A stretch of DNA of 64,000 nt from Neoceratodus forsteri (GCA_016271365.2 CM028129.1:461976501-462040500), one strand, 5' to 3'. Shown: positions 8,433 through 20,653, counted from the stretch's first letter. Translations and numbers: made by a program. The notes: generated by a model from the sequence alone, not told the origin.

Positions 8433-9524
8433 TCAGTTGGTGGTATTGTATAGTGAGCAAGTGTGGGTGAGATGGTCACAACCCAGGGTAAGGGGGAAGG
8501 CTTTATTAAGGGCAAGGTGGAGTCTGGAAAGGGATGATGTGCTCTCCGCACCATAGATAAGTAAGCCATAGTCAAGTAGGGAGAGGACCGAAAAGGAGAC
8601 AGCGAGCCTAAGGGCGTCTTGAGTAAGACAGTGTTTGAAGCGATGCAGTATCCCAAGACGAGTGTTGAGAGCCATGGATAGGAGGTGTATATGTTGATGG
8701 AAGTTTAGTACTGGGTCTAAGGTAATGCCCAGGTATTCAAAGGAGTCCACTAGTTCAAGAGAGGAACGATTGACAGTTAGTAGAGAGGGGCAGTGCTCCC
8801 TCTGGGAGTTCTGTGGGTGGGAGATCATAACTTTTGTCTTCTTATAGTTCAGTATGAGGCACTGTGAGGAGAACCAGTTTTCACCAGCACTAAAGTAGGT
8901 TTGAAGGGAGTGATGGAGTTGAATGGGGTCAGAATTGGAGGAGTATAGGACTGCATCATCCGCATATAATAGCAGGTTGCCTGTGCAGGACATGGGGAGG
9001 TAGTTAAGGAAGAGGCTGAACAGCAGTGGCCCAAGAATGGACCCCTGGGGAACGCGGGAGAGAATGGGCAGTCTGCTGGATAAGGTGTTACCTATTTTGA
9101 CCTGCTGGAATCGGTTTGAGAGGTAGTCAGTGAACCAGCAGAGGGCATCCAGGGAGAAACCGAAGTTGGAAAGTGTGGTTAGTAAGAGATAGTGGTTGAC
9201 GGTGTCAATCGCCTTAGTGAGATCAATGATGACAGCACCTGCGATTTGGCCCCTGTCTAAGGCAGAGTGAACAAGGGCAGTGAACTCCAGGAGGGCAGTA
9301 GTGGTACTGTGCCCCTTGCGGAAGCCATGTTGCTGTTTGCAGAGAAGGTTGTATTTGTTGAGGTGGTCGGTGAGCTGATCAGAGAAAATCCACTCTAGGG
9401 TCTTGAAGAGGGGAGGAAGAATGGAGATGGGGCGATAGTTGTTGGTGCTGATGTGGTCCCCGCTTTTAAATATCGGTGTAATGGAGGCAGATTTCCACCA
9501 GGAGGGGAATTTTCCCTGACACAA
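8433..9524 (-). CDS. LINE reverse transcriptase (copy B1)
   Basis: A 363-codon open frame covers almost the complete RT and thumb. Motifs in order: KSGDHISTNNYRPISILPP, QHGFRKGHSTTTALLEF, the first catalytic Asp in IIDLTKAIDTVNH, RVPQGSILGPLLFSLFLNYL (primer grip region, Gly to Arg at the start) and the YADD catalytic pair at 8955-8966, then SFEYLGITLDP and the thumb region. No internal stop, and all three catalytic Asp are present, so the RT itself could be functional. It is disconnected from the endonuclease by frameshifts near 9530-9620. The protein would reverse transcribe its own RNA at a nicked target. Confidence 0.85.
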   Translation of the reverse strand: MCQGKFPSWWKSASITPIFKSGDHISTNNYRPISILPPLFKTLEWIFSDQLTDHLNKYNLLCKQQHGFRKGHSTTTALLEFTALVHSALDRGQIAGAVIIDLTKAIDTVNHYLLLTTLSNFGFSLDALCWFTDYLSNRFQQVKIGNTLSSRLPILSRVPQGSILGPLLFSLFLNYLPMSCTGNLLLYADDAVLYSSNSDPIQLHHSLQTYFSAGENWFSSQCLILNYKKTKVMISHPQNSQREHCPSLLTVNRSSLELVDSFEYLGITLDPVLNFHQHIHLLSMALNTRLGILHRFKHCLTQDALRLAVSFSVLSLLDYGLLIYGAESTSSLSRLHLALNKAFPLTLGCDHLTHTCSLYNTTN

Positions 9525-9599
9525 GGAGCGATTTAGAATATGTGTGAGGGGGTTGAGTACTCCTGTAGGGTGAGTCGTAGGAGTTTCAGATCTAAGGAG

Positions 9600-10839
9600 T
9601 CACTGATATAGTGGGAGTGGCTGAGGTAAGGCTCTGCAGACTTTGGTGTAATGTAGTATAGATGAAAGGGGGGCTTCTGTGGGGGAAAAGGGGGGGCTAG
9701 TTGAGGGTTGGTCAAAGAAATTAGGAGGTAGGACCTGGCTGAGGTTTTTGAAAGTGTCATTGAAGGCTGTAGCTATACGTGTAGGATCAGTGGTCAGACA
9801 TCCGTCAACTAAGATCTGGTTTGGAACAGTGTTAGGGACTTTGCCACAGATATTCTTTATGTTGTTCCAGAAATTCTGCCCTGAGCCCCAGGTGGAGGTA
9901 AGGGAGGATTTAAAATACTCGGCTTTTGCTCTGCGCAATGCCCATGTGCATTTATTTTGGGCCTCCCTGTACTTCTGTCTGTCAGTCGGCAGGCAGAACT
10001 CATTGTAGAGGTGCCAGAGAGAGTCTGTAGTCTGCATCAGTGCCAGGAGGTGGTTCAAGATACAAGGCGCGGGGTTCCCTTTGACCATCCTTTTAGTGAG
10101 TGGGGCAAACTTGTCACATATAGTATTAAAGGAATGAATGAAGAGGTCGAGGGCTCTGTCAGGGTCAGGGGTATTCATTATGAAGGACCAGTCCATATTA
10201 CTGAGATGAGCTTTAGGGAGGGAAAGCTTGCCAGGGCCAAGTTGGTGAAGATGTATTGTTGTGGGTAGATATTTTGGTGCTTTGCTGGCCCAGGTGCAGA
10301 GCACTGGGGAGTGGTCACTAAGGGCATTTAGGAGAGCAGTAGTGCTAGTGACTTTGTGAGGTCGGTTGGTGAAAACCAGGTCCAGCAGCAAGGAAGACCC
10401 TGTGCTCTGGTTCAGTTGGGTGGGGGATGTGACTACTAGCGTTAGATCATGGGCAGTGGCAGCATCGATGAAAGGTGTGGCGACTTTACCTAGCCAATTA
10501 ATATTGAAGTCCCCAAGTATGATCTTTTCCATTTGAGATGGGAGGGTGGCCAGGTAGGACAGTACCAAGTGGAAGGCCACCTTCTGGTCCCTAGGAGGTA
10601 TGTATACAGCATTGATGAGTGGGGGGGGTTTGTGAGCATCCCAGGGTGAGTTTTAGTGTGAGGGCCTGGGGTCCTGGTTCCATCTGAGGGGGTGGAAGTA
10701 GCTCTCTGTGTAGTGTGACCTTGGTGTAAATGGTGCGGCCACCCCCGCACTTACCCTTTCTGTCAGCTCGGTGAATGTTGTAGCCAGGGAGGGTTATTGA
10801 CGAGTCTGGAATCAGGAGGGAGAGCCAGGTTTCACCCAC
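9600..10839 (-). pseudogene. LINE endonuclease and linker (copy B1)
   Basis: Two frames cover it. 10839-10591 begins GETWLSLLIPDS (catalytic Glu in ETW) with KGKCGGGRTIYT. 10580-9600 (326 codons) has KIILGDFNINWLG, SLLLDLVFTNRPHKV and ALSDHSPVLCTW, the Asn/Asp and Asp-His signatures of the apurinic-like nuclease, then the linker toward the RT. A frameshift near 10585 separates the halves. Upstream of the ETW block, about 10.88-11.03 kb, lie a stop codon and the relic SGNIHPHRGP, at the position where copy B3 has GDIEANPG. Confidence 0.75.
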
Positions 10840-11763
10840 AGCAATGACATCGGGCTGATGTTGCAGGACCCATCCCTAGAAAGAGTCCCACTTTTTTAAT
10901 AGGCTGCAGATATTAAGGGAGGCAATGTGCAGTCCACCGGTAGGGGAGTGTGTTGGAGTAGTGGGAGTGAATGGTCCGCGGTGAGGGTGTATGTTACCAG
11001 ACATGAGAAGGAGGAGGAGGCACCTGAGATCTGGGTTCCAGGTCAACTTTTTGAGTAGGCAGGATTTGCGGGCAATATGCTCTTTAGGGGTTAAGAATGT
11101 AGGAATGGGGAGGTTTAGTATAAGGGGAGTAGCCAGAAGAAGGATCTGAGGTGTGTGGGGGGCATGACTGTAGCAGGTTTTTTAGGTGATGAGGTTTATA
11201 GTGGTAGTAGTGAGCACACAGGGTGGCACTACTAGGACAGTGGACATTTGGAGCGATTGTAGGGAGGAATGCCGGAGTTGCAATAGGGGGTAGCTGATAG
11301 GCAGCTAAGTGGTAGTCAGTGTCATAGGTGGGGTGAAGACTTGGGAAGAGTATCAGGGAGGGAGTCAGTACAGGGAGGAACAGAGAGGATAGAGAGAGGG
11401 GTTAAGAGAAGCATGGTGAAATATAATATCATATACAGAGTACCAAAGGACAGGCAAGAACTTGCTGAGGCTGGCTCAATGGCTCTCTAGTGGCAAAAGG
11501 ATATAGGCTGCCAATGGAGAAGTGGGATGATTGGTTCAGCCGTGTTTCTCAGCCCCTATATAAGGGACAACACACAAAGGGTGGTGGTGGGGGCGGTGGG
11601 GAGCTGACGCCTTAGCGTCTGTGGGGCCAGAACACAGACAGTCTAATGCGAATCAAGATGGAGCTTTTCCATGTGGCTCTGGCTCCAGTGCTGTATCTGA
11701 TGGTTTCAGGGGGTGGGGGGAGGGCGACTAGTCCAGGCCATCACGACCTCCACTGCAAACTGT

Positions 11764-14119
11764 TGATAACTCCCACCTTTTCCACCGTGCCACTTTCTGT
11801 TTTCCCACTTAAATAGCCTTTTCCCAGTTGAGACTTGCCACCTCCCCTTTACCAGACTGTACCCCTAAAACTTTAGAGGCTCTATCACTAAGAAAATCCC
11901 CTCCCACTTCCTCCTCCTGCCCATATCCTTGTCCTAGTGACATCCCCTTACTTTTCTGTACATTCAGACGGGACCCTGACATTTTCCCATACTTCTCCAT
12001 TTCCCTTACCACAATGTCTACACTCCTTTCATCAGCTGCCCACACACACATACATATCATCTGCATAAGCTAAAATCTGTACCTCATGTCTTCTATTTAT
12101 ATCTGCTATCCCCCAAAAGTCTGCATGTACCATTGTTGTTCTAACTAAAGGATCCAAAGAAAACATATACAACAGGGGGCTTAACAGGCATCCCTGCCTC
12201 ACCCCCTTCCCTATGCGAAACTTCCTACCTTCTATCCCTGTCAAGGAAGATGCTATCACGGCATTACCATACAACTGTATGCACCTCAGTACTGTAGATG
12301 GTACCCCATATCTCGCCAATACCTTAAATAAAAACTCATTATTTACTTGATCAAATGCCATATATTGATCTAAAGAGAGTAAAAACCCAGGAATTCTTTT
12401 GTTTCTCATAATAATATATCAAATTTCTGGTTAACCATGAATTTTTTTGTATATCTCCCCCACCCCCGGCAACCCGCGCGTCTGTACCAGATGCATAACA
12501 TTCATTGCAAACTTTTTGAGTCTTTTTTGTACTAAAAATATCAGTATCTTGAAATCTGAATTTAACAAACATATCGGCCTCCAGTTTGCCATGCTTGTTT
12601 TATCTCCTCCCTTATGTAAGAAGGTCACTAATCCTTGGGTAAACACAGTTGGTAATTGTTCTGAAGATAACAAAAATCTATAAACCTTTACTAAAATTAC
12701 TGCCATAATCTCTGGAAAGGCTTTATAGAACTCATTCAACAGTCCATCTTCCCCCAGTGTTACTCCTGTCTTTAAAGTTTTTATAACCTCTAACATTTCT
12801 ACTTCCTGTAACTCTACTCCTATCTTCCTTACTATCTCCCTTTCTACCTGTGGTACCTGTACTGTATATTCTCCAAATAATGTTCCATTTTTTCTCCATA
12901 TAACTTTACTTCTCTTGAGAAGTCTTCAAAATACTCGTCTACTACCTTCTGTACCTCTTCTTTTCCTGTCTGCAAGCTCCCTGCTTTACCTAACAATTCA
13001 GATGTCAACAAATGTGAAGCATTTTTCCTTTCTTTGCACACTACACAAGAGTCTGCAAAAGGGGTTTTATTTACTCCAAAGCTCAGTTCTGTTTGCAAAG
13101 TACGAGCCCTATCATATTAAACCTGCTTTAGGTTTAGTATCTGCTTGAGTTTAATATGTTGCTGTCAATACCTTATACAATTGTCTTCTTAACCCTAAAT
13201 ATTTCATCTTATTATCATTAGCATTTTTTTTCCAAATGTCTGCAGCATTTCAGCCATCTCTTTTTTAGTTTGTTGCCACCACTCACCTACATCCTCATAC
13301 ATACTGAAGGTAATGCTGATGCTGTCCTAATTATCACATCTAATACCCTTAACTTCACCTCCGGCAATACTAGGCTCTCTGTATTAATTTTCCACCTCTG
13401 TTTAGGGGTTCCTTCCTCTTTTTCAGGCCCAAACCGTACCAATACCACCATATGGTCTGTGTATTCTATCAGAACTACTTTAACTCTATCTACAGACAAT
13501 CTTTTGGATATAAAGTCATAATCAATTTTAGAAACTAACTTCTCTTTTACACAACTAAATTTTATTCCTGGCTGTGCCTGTTCACTACAGTCTTTTAATT
13601 CTGTCATTTCAATGCATTTTTTCAATGCCATTGTATTACAATATACTTTCTTCCATTGTACTTGTCATTTCTGTATATCTAGGGAACAATTAAAATCCCC
13701 TCCAAAATATACTCTTCTGGCAGTCGCAAAATGTGGCTGTACCATCTCCAGCAATTCTATCCTCTCTGACTTTACCTGCAGCCCATACACCACTACAAAT
13801 CTGCATGGGTAATTTTGCCAAATTCCATCTAATATCAGTGTTCAACCAGGTGTCACATCTATAATTTTTTGAAATGTGAATCCTGCCCCAACAAACAGTA
13901 TACCCACCTCATCTGCTTTATCCCCCCGATGGACCAATAAGATAGCCCCCATATCCATTCCTGTTTTACAGCATCTACTCGATGTAATGAATTAAACCAT
14001 GCCTCCTGAATGAATAGTTTATCCACTGCTTGATTGTACAACGGTGAGAATACCACCTTCCTTTTCTCCCCATTCATAATACTACGTATATTTACAGTTA
14101 ATAGAGAAAAGGTATTCAT
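11764..14119 (-). pseudogene. Tx1-like ORF2, endonuclease and reverse transcriptase
   Basis: Endonuclease: FSLLTVNIRSIMNGEKRKVV and LFIQEAWF (catalytic Glu) in 14119-13859, a degraded GGDFNCSLD block near 13.69 kb, and YTDHMVVLVRF in 13631-13287. Linker 13098-12844. RT: MANWRPICLLNSDFKIL (12796-12431); LSLDQYMAFDQVNNEFLF, the first catalytic Asp block, GVRQGCLLSPLLYMF and AYADDMYVCV with YADD at 12056-12067 (12409-12032). The post-RT frame runs to 11809. The DQ-AFDRV-like block is typical of Tx1 relatives. Stops and at least five frameshifts make it a pseudogene, though the catalytic residues remain readable. Confidence 0.8.
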
Positions 14120-14593
14120 GAGTTATACACAATCATTTATGTCATTCCTGTTTCTTTTTTTTATTCTTTTTGCCTTTTTTTCTCCTCTTTTCCTTTGTTT
14201 TTTTTGTCTTGGGGGCACGGATGTGTGGAAGATGTATCTGACTCATCCCCAAGCTCCGAATTTCCCCTGCTGGCACTTGCTAGTGCCTCATAAGAATTAT
14301 TCACTTCCGCCCCTTCTGGGGCTGTTTCTTGTTGCCTCACACTCCGTCACCTAGGCAGGGGGATTCCATTCAAGGGAAGCAGGTTTTTTTGTGGTTCCTG
14401 AGATGTCATGACCTCTGGTTCAAGGTCACTGGGTGCTTGAGTATTGCCATCCTCCCACTCATTTATATCCTCTGTCTCCATGGCCATTTCCTGTTCCTCT
14501 GAAGGAATTGCACAATGATCTCCCTCCCTCTCTCAGATCACCCTTTTCCTGGGACTCTGGTGCCTCTGTATCCTTTTCCCTTGACCTTGCCAG

Positions 14594-16470
14594 TCATTTC
14601 TCTTTCATCTGGGCCTTTTTAATTAACTCATCCTGATTCACAGGGCATGGCCTGTTATGCGCTGCTAATGGGCAGCCATGAAAATTGTGACCAAAAGCAT
14701 CACACAAATTACACCAACTATGATTCACACATTGTAACCTTATGTGCCCCAACTCCCCACACAGGCCACACTTTAGTTTATGACACACATTTGCCAAATG
14801 TGTATGAGCGCCACATCTGTGGTACGCCTTTGACTGTCCAGAGTAGAACCATGCACCTCTATCTCTCCCTAGGAAAAAAACTGTTAGGTAAATGTACCAT
14901 TCCTTCCATTGACTGTCTTAATTTCACCTTAAATTTCAGGGCCCCAGTCCAGAAATTTTCCTCATCCAGAACTGTTTCTGGAGCATCCAGAATCTGACAT
15001 CTCTGTTGTAGCCAGTACACAGTATTGTTAATATGTACCCCATCATTCCTGAACATGATCATCACATATTTTATTGTAGGTTTTGCTAATGGTATGCAAA
15101 AGAAAGTCCACAAAGGTGAAAACTTCAACTGATCATATTTCATCCAAAACTTCTCTAAACCATGTGAGGATCAAAAACTTACATCAAAGTTACGTTCCCA
15201 AAGACATGTATAAGAGCATATACATCTGAGGCCATAAATCTCATTAATTCTTTTAGTAGTATTTTCCCCACATATAGCCTGTCTGGCCTTTGGTCTAATC
15301 CTCCCTTATACCTAATTCGCACCACATTCCTCCTTGGTGCTGGCTCTGAAGTATTGAAAAAATCAGCATTCCTAGGCTTTGCCCTTGGGAGGGGGGGATC
15401 CATTTGTTTGCCTATCTGTTGTGGGAGAGTTATGTTCCCCTTGGGGTCCTTCTGTTTCTCCACTCTGCCCATATTCACCCTCTTAAGCATTTCTCCTGCT
15501 GTCTTGACTTCCTGCAACTGGGGCATCCTGATCCTCTTGTCTCACCTTGTCTTCCCCCCATACTCTTTCTTGTTAAGGTTCATGTTTATCACTAGGTGCA
15601 GCACCCTCACTCTGCTCCCCTGCATCCTGTGCAGCACCTTGTCTATTCACCTCCACTGTCCCCTGCTCCCCTTGCTGCCCAGAACCTCCTTTAACATTTA
15701 TGTCCTGCACACCCTGTTGTTTCCCAAGTCCTGGTTTCCTTTACCCCCTCATGTTGCTCCAGTACCTTCACATCAACTCGGGTGTCTCCTAGTGATGACT
15801 CCACCACCAAGAACTCAACCTCCATGTCTGGAACCAACACACCATCTGTGCCACATTTCTACCCTGTGTCCTATAAGGCTTGCTCCAGAGAACAATCCTT
15901 CACTGCTTGGACCTCTCCTTTAGTCTGAAAAGCTTTTTTTAATTAGCTCTCTTGCCAATATTAATCAATCTTTGGTCCTTTCAGGATCTTTCACTCCTGT
16001 AGATGTCTCCCTTATTCCTGCTTTCCCTTCTGGCATCCTGTCACTGGTTCCTGGTGTGCCACTCAAGTCTCCTCCATGCCCATCTTCCAGTGTCCACCGT
16101 GCAGAAATCTTGAATTTTAGATACCATTCTTCATCCTCCACAAGTAGTTTGAAAAGTACCATCCATCATTTATCCAATCTCTTTTGCAGTTGTTCCTCCA
16201 CCATCCCAATATCTTCCTCTGTCATCCACAGCTGTGCCTCTTTGTCACTTCTCCTCTCTGAACTTTCTGGATGATATTCTCCCACACCATTCTCCTCAAG
16301 ATCCTCAAACTTGTCTTCCTCACTGCTTGCCATCTCTTCCCTACTTTCTCTCTCTTTGTCCTCCTTTGCAACTCTGGCTGGGGTGGATGACATACAGTCT
16401 GATGCTCTTCCATGCTCCTCTCTGCCATTGCATCCTCCATCAAGGTTGGTCACCAGTGCCATCCACTGAT
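14594..16470 (-). pseudogene. Tx1-like ORF1, nucleic-acid-binding protein with CCHC knuckles
   Basis: In order: an acidic N-terminal region (16462-15965), NVVRIRYKGGLDQ and FMASDVYALIHVFG (15526-15179), PTIKYVMIMFRNDGV and LDEENFWTGALKFKVKL (15143-14859), and two CCHC zinc knuckles, CGLCGELGHIRLQC and CNLCDAFGHNFHGC, in 14797-14594. This arrangement matches ORF1 of Tx1-type LINEs, whose product coats the element RNA. Four or more frame changes break it. The 5' end abuts the target duplicate at 16471-16485. Confidence 0.75.
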
Positions 16471-16668
16471 AGAGTTGGGGAATTTCCCCGGTGTCCTGGC
16501 CAAATTTTCCCCATTCATTAAAAATACCACCAACAGCTTAACCTGGTTCAGTGTCAGTCGGCATCTATCTGTAGCCCCCTTCCTGGGGATGAGGCTGACA
16601 ATAGGCAGAATTGTCTAGTCCTCCTTTCCTGGTCAACAAAATCTAAATAAATAAAAATAAATAAATAA
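16471..16668 (+). mobile_element. V-SINE/HE1-like SINE, 3' part
   Basis: It starts with the second copy of the 15-bp duplication (16471-16485) and continues CCCCGGTGTCCTGGCCAAAT, the sequence that follows the central domain in this SINE class, to an AAATAAATAAATAAG tail. It completes the SINE interrupted at 4650, giving a unit of about 450 bp. Confidence 0.7.
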
Positions 16669-17398
16669 GCCCCATTCATGGGGGATTTGTCTACTTATTT
16701 GATTACTGTACTTTATAAATGTTTTTTTTTTCAATAAAAGAGATGGCCACAACATTTGGCTTAGAAAAAACATTGAAGATCTTGCTAGGTTTGGAACATA
16801 AAAAAAACATACTCATGATGTGCTGCATAGGAGGTACCTAAAAAAGTAGATTTGAATGGTGTGCTAATATTTTTATTAATTGTAGCAGAAACTAGATTTT
16901 TGGAAAACATTTTTGTTGCACTGCTGCTTTTAAGAAACCAAGAAAAAACATCAATACATATTCATAAACAAGCACTGACTACATAAAAAGGCAAAAAAAA
17001 AAAAGCAGGCTAACATCTCTCAGAAAAATTGGGACTTGTAAAGGCAAGTCATGTGTACAAAAGGTAATGCACTCAAACAGAAAAGATACCAAAAATATTG
17101 GACTTTAGATGGCGCATACAGGAGACACCAATTTATATTTGATAACCACTATAAAGAGACATAAAACTGGAGATCAATAAGAGAGACATGCAGAAGTGGT
17201 GGTGGTGGTTGGGGGAGATAAAGTAGTACATAAGTTGACAAAAGGGATGACTGGCCAGACTGGAAATGCTGAAAAGTGGGATAAAGAAATGAAGTGGAGG
17301 GGGGGGGTGCAAAGGAAGAAGGCAAAGTACATGTCTGCAATACATTATGCTACTAGAACTACGACAAGCAGATTGCTATAAATGAAAAAAATAATTAA
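16669..17398. other. AT-rich spacer, no gene seen
   Basis: Simple A-rich runs and a purine-rich stretch (17185-17330). The small frames on both strands here are low in complexity and I do not support any as coding. Confidence 0.5.
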
Positions 17399-17645
17399 GA
17401 CAGACAGTATAGCCTAGAAGTTAAGGTAAAGTGCTATGAATGAGCTTAGCACATCCAGCAGGACTAGGTTTGATTCCCACAAACTCCACTTGCATACTAT
17501 GTGGCACTGAGCAATTCACTCAACCTCCCCTGTGCTTCCCGGTTGCCACTGAAAGCAAATTCTGCATCTCATGGGCCTTAAATGGTCACCAGCAGAATAA
17601 AAAATGTCACTGGATGATATCCAAAATAAATATTTATTTATTTAT
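17399..17645 (+). mobile_element. tRNA-derived SINE with MIR/CORE-like body, diverged copy
   Basis: The head has box-A-like TAGCCTAGAAGTTAAGG and box-B-like GGTTTGATTCCCAC, followed by CCACTTGCATACTATGTGGCA, GAGCAATTCACTCAACC and a TTTATTTATTTA tail. It is the same family as the copies at 26851 and 37941, with a short insertion in the head. Confidence 0.7.
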
Positions 17646-17799
17646 AAAAGGCAGTTGATTAATCTCTTACAGATGTAGAACTGAAGAAAGAAAAAGAAAA
17701 AAAAAAAAAAGAAAAACAACCATGTAGGAGATAGGCAAAAAATTAGACAAGATTAAGGCAACATGTTTTCACAAATACATTAATGTTACTATAGTGAGC

Positions 17800-19480
17800 T
17801 TGCAAAAAAAAAATACATTTACAGAAAAACAATTAGATCAGTTTGTTCATTTAGACCTGGTGGATAAGGGTGCTTAAACTATATATCGATTTACATTCTT
17901 TTTGCAAGAGTGTCCTCACTCTGTCTCCCCCCCTCTTATTGCCATGGGGACATGCTCCAACCCCACAAACCTAAGAAAATGGGTATTTTTTTCAATGGTA
18001 CCTTTTAAAATGTGATCCCAAAGGGGTATTAGGGGTGGCTGTTCATACAGAGCTGACATGCTCTTGGATGCATTTGCACAATGGTCTTACAGGTCTCCCA
18101 ATGTATACTTTTGGGCAGATGCATACAATTGCATAGACAACAAATGGAGTTGCTCATGAAAATAATGCCTTAATAGTTACTACATTAGAGCTGCTAGGGT
18201 GCACAAAACATCTGTCTTTATTAAAATATATGCATATATTATATTTACTGCACCTATGGTTGCCTACAGGGGATTGGGGGAAGCCGAAAATGTGTAATTC
18301 CTTTTCTGGAGTCTTATATAGGCTGTGTGTTACTATTTTGCTTATATTTCCCAAGTCTGTTGCTCACAGAATTGACTAATGCTAATGCCCCATCCCCCTG
18401 TAAATCATGCCACTGTTTTTGGCAGTTATTCATTGGGACAAACTATTAAACTCTGTTATCACAATAACCCCTTGTGGTGGGACTTTAGAGCAAGTAGGTG
18501 ACTATAGACGTTGAGCTCTATCTAGATTCTGAGCCCTATTCCATGCCCTCTCAATGGATTTCAGTTGTATTGTCACTGAAGAAAACATGCTGTTAGTTCT
18601 TCTGTTTGTTGGTCAGATAAAGTAAGAATGGAACAGTTGTCTTGCATGCATACAAACTGGCTGTAGGGAACACCATTTATTGTACAATAAGGGTCTACAC
18701 ATTATGTCTGAAGCAATATTTTGCCAGGTGATGGTTTTCAATGTGTTTTGGTTAGAGTCGACTCACCATGCTTTGCTGTTATGTGTAAATCTAGACATGT
18801 GATTTAACACTCATTGACCATAGTAGTGAAATGAAGATTTACATCATTATGATTAAAGAAATCAATAACCTCTGTTGTAGAATGAACATCCTGTCCCATA
18901 TGACAATAATGTCATCAATGTACCTGTCCCAGAACTTAGGGAAGGTATGAGTTGCTGTCATTGGCAAACACCATCACCTCATCCCACCAACCTAAGAACA
19001 GGTTGACCTAGGAGGAGACCATAGTGGTGCCCATGACAATACCACAAATCTGTAAGGAAAATTCTTTGTTGCATAAGAGGTAGTTTGAAGTCAAAATAAG
19101 CTCAATGGCTTCCACAATGAACTCTGAAGGAGTTTAATGTAGTAGGAGATTTGTATCTAAAATGATGTTCACTTGCCCTCAACCCACAAATATGATGTAC
19201 AGATATATACAGACTTGTATCATCAATTGATAGCCACACATATTTAGAGGACCATACAACACCCCCGCCAACCAAGTTTGGATAAAACATCCATGTATCC
19301 CAGATGTATGCTGGTAATGTACTAACAAGTTGTTGCAAAAAGAAATCAACAAAAGTTTACATGTTCTCCATCAGGACATTGGTGAGGGGCCTGACTACCA
19401 GCTATGATTCAATTTATGCACTGAGCACCATTTGTACCTAATACAGCTTTGCACTGCATTTGGAATTGGTCATGTTTATA
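17800..19480 (-). pseudogene. Penelope-like element, RT to GIY-YIG, heavily decayed
   Basis: Minus-strand fragments in order: FVDFFLQQLVSTLPAYIWDT and FYPNLVG (about 19.38-19.26 kb); LSIDDTSLYISVHHICGL (about 19.23-19.18 kb), the first catalytic block; QICGIVMGTTMVSSYVNLFL (about 19.06-18.99 kb); YIDD at 18911-18922; and the nuclease VVYAIVCICPKVYIGRPVRP near 18.14-18.07 kb, then LLQKECKSIYSL near 17.9 kb. These match the order of a PLE protein. Many stops and frameshifts occur. The residues YIDD and the GIY-YIG core remain. I found no terminal repeat or hammerhead. The 5' limit is unclear; sequence to about 20.6 kb may belong to it. Confidence 0.7.
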
Positions 19481-20653
19481 ATGCTGTTATGATGACAACA
19501 CTTTATTTCTGAGGCATTTTATGCTGATACTCTGTGACTTTGATGTTAAAATTAAATCGACAGTATCCTACAATATCAAAACTGACCTGCAGAAAACTGA
19601 AGCAACGTACTGTGTTTTTCTTGGTACTGAATAGTGAGCTCCATGCTTGCAATACTGTAAAGATCAATGCTAGTCATCCATTGTGCAAGCTCCCCCTGCA
19701 TTAGAAACCCTGACTGGAAATAATAGGACATCTGAGGGGGGGGTATGTAGTCCTTGTGTTTCAGTAAGACATATATTGTCACTTTTACTGGATGTTTCAC
19801 CACAATGAAGACATGTTCTGGTATGGTAATTGTCCAGAGTCACAGACATAATGCAGGAAGCCATGAATGTGGCATTAAAATTCTCTTGTTGAATCTTATC
19901 CTAAAGCTCTGTAACTATTTGCATTGGACAATCGTCTGTATATTTCAAATGCATACCTGTTCATCTCCATCACTACAATAAGGCTTCTCATATTGGCCAT
20001 TTTTATTTCCAGTTCAGTATTGTTCTGTAATTCTTCCAAAGCAATTGCCTCTTATGGTGATACAGTTTTCTTGTGATGGGTCCATTTAGAATGTAACAAT
20101 TGTTCTATTTCTTTCATCACCAGCTCCTGATACGTTTGTAGTGCTGCTGAACTTCAGGTATGTGCATGTAGACAAAAAGTGGATTGCATGCTGTAAATGG
20201 TCCTCCTTTTGTTAACCAGTGTTATTACATTGTCTGTTTCACCCAGTTCTATGACTGCATTCTCAATTCCTAATGTTTGTTGTACCTGTGGATTGTTTTC
20301 TTCAAAGATAACAATTGAGGCCTGCAGATCCAGGTCCTAAGTTAATTCATTTTCCACTGTTCATGCTTGAAGATCCAAGTACCCATGTTTGTGTCTTTAT
20401 TGTCAAACATTTTTAAGCTCAATTTATAGAAAAAAATTCCTGATGTCTGTACAGAAATTGAATGGATTTATTACTGGAATTGGCACAAAGATAATGTTCA
20501 GCTGAAGATCTTATATTGATCATCACTCAACTGTGCTTAAGAAAGGTTTAGGATCAAAAAATAAATTGGGAAACATCCTGTTTCCCTCTATTGGGGTGGA
20601 ACTGATATTACCACTTCTATATGTTGATCATCATACTTTCTCCATGAGGTTTA
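19481..20653. other. AT-rich sequence, possibly PLE 5' region
   Basis: No recognisable protein or repeat. It lies between the decayed PLE and the 79-bp-TIR element; the longest frame (19803-19576, minus) does not resemble a known family. Confidence 0.4.

Larger units (their letters stand above)
7800..11763 (-). mobile_element. L2/CR1-group LINE, copy B1 (near full length)
   Basis: The minus-strand LINE runs from a GC-rich 5' UTR (about 11.2-11.76 kb) through endonuclease (9.6-10.84 kb) and RT (8.43-9.52 kb) to a 3' end marked on the plus strand by TTATTTTTATTTTATTTTTT at 7801. Length (about 3.96 kb) and organisation match copies B2 and B3 in this window, with about the same 5' UTR block CCGCCCCCACCACCACCCTT in B1 and B3. 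It interrupts ORF2 of the Tx1-like LINE between WELS and LKTVH. I could not find a convincing target-site duplication. The clade is uncertain: L2-like, possibly Crack or Kiri. Confidence 0.8.
4651..16470 (-). mobile_element. Tx1-like (L1-group) LINE inserted in the V-SINE, carrying two nested elements
   Basis: The element reads right to left: ORF1 with two CCHC knuckles (14.6-16.4 kb), endonuclease (13.3-14.1 kb), reverse transcriptase (11.8-13.1 kb), then the ORF2 C-terminus in two further pieces (7575-7799 and 4651-5585). Its target site is recognisable as AGAGTAGGGGTGTTT (4636-4650) and AGAGTTGGGGAATTT (16471-16485), a 15-bp duplication with three differences lying inside the SINE. Removing the PLE (5600-7560) and the L2-like LINE (7800-about 11763) leaves about 5.9 kb, a normal length for a full-length two-ORF Tx1-like element. 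Stops and frameshifts occur in every domain, so it is dead. Confidence 0.8.

Noticed and set aside
9679..10268. Plus-strand frames inside copy B1
   Set aside because: They are antisense to the endonuclease coding frame.
7790..11770. Target-site duplication for LINE copy B1
   Set aside because: AGTTTTTAG on the left and AAACTGTTGA on the right are not similar enough.
16166..16521. Plus-strand frame 16234-16521 as a gene
   Set aside because: It is antisense to Tx1-like ORF1 and runs into the SINE tail.
17700..18000. Hammerhead or terminal repeat for the second PLE
   Set aside because: No CTGATGA...GAAA arrangement and no repeat of the ends was found near this element.
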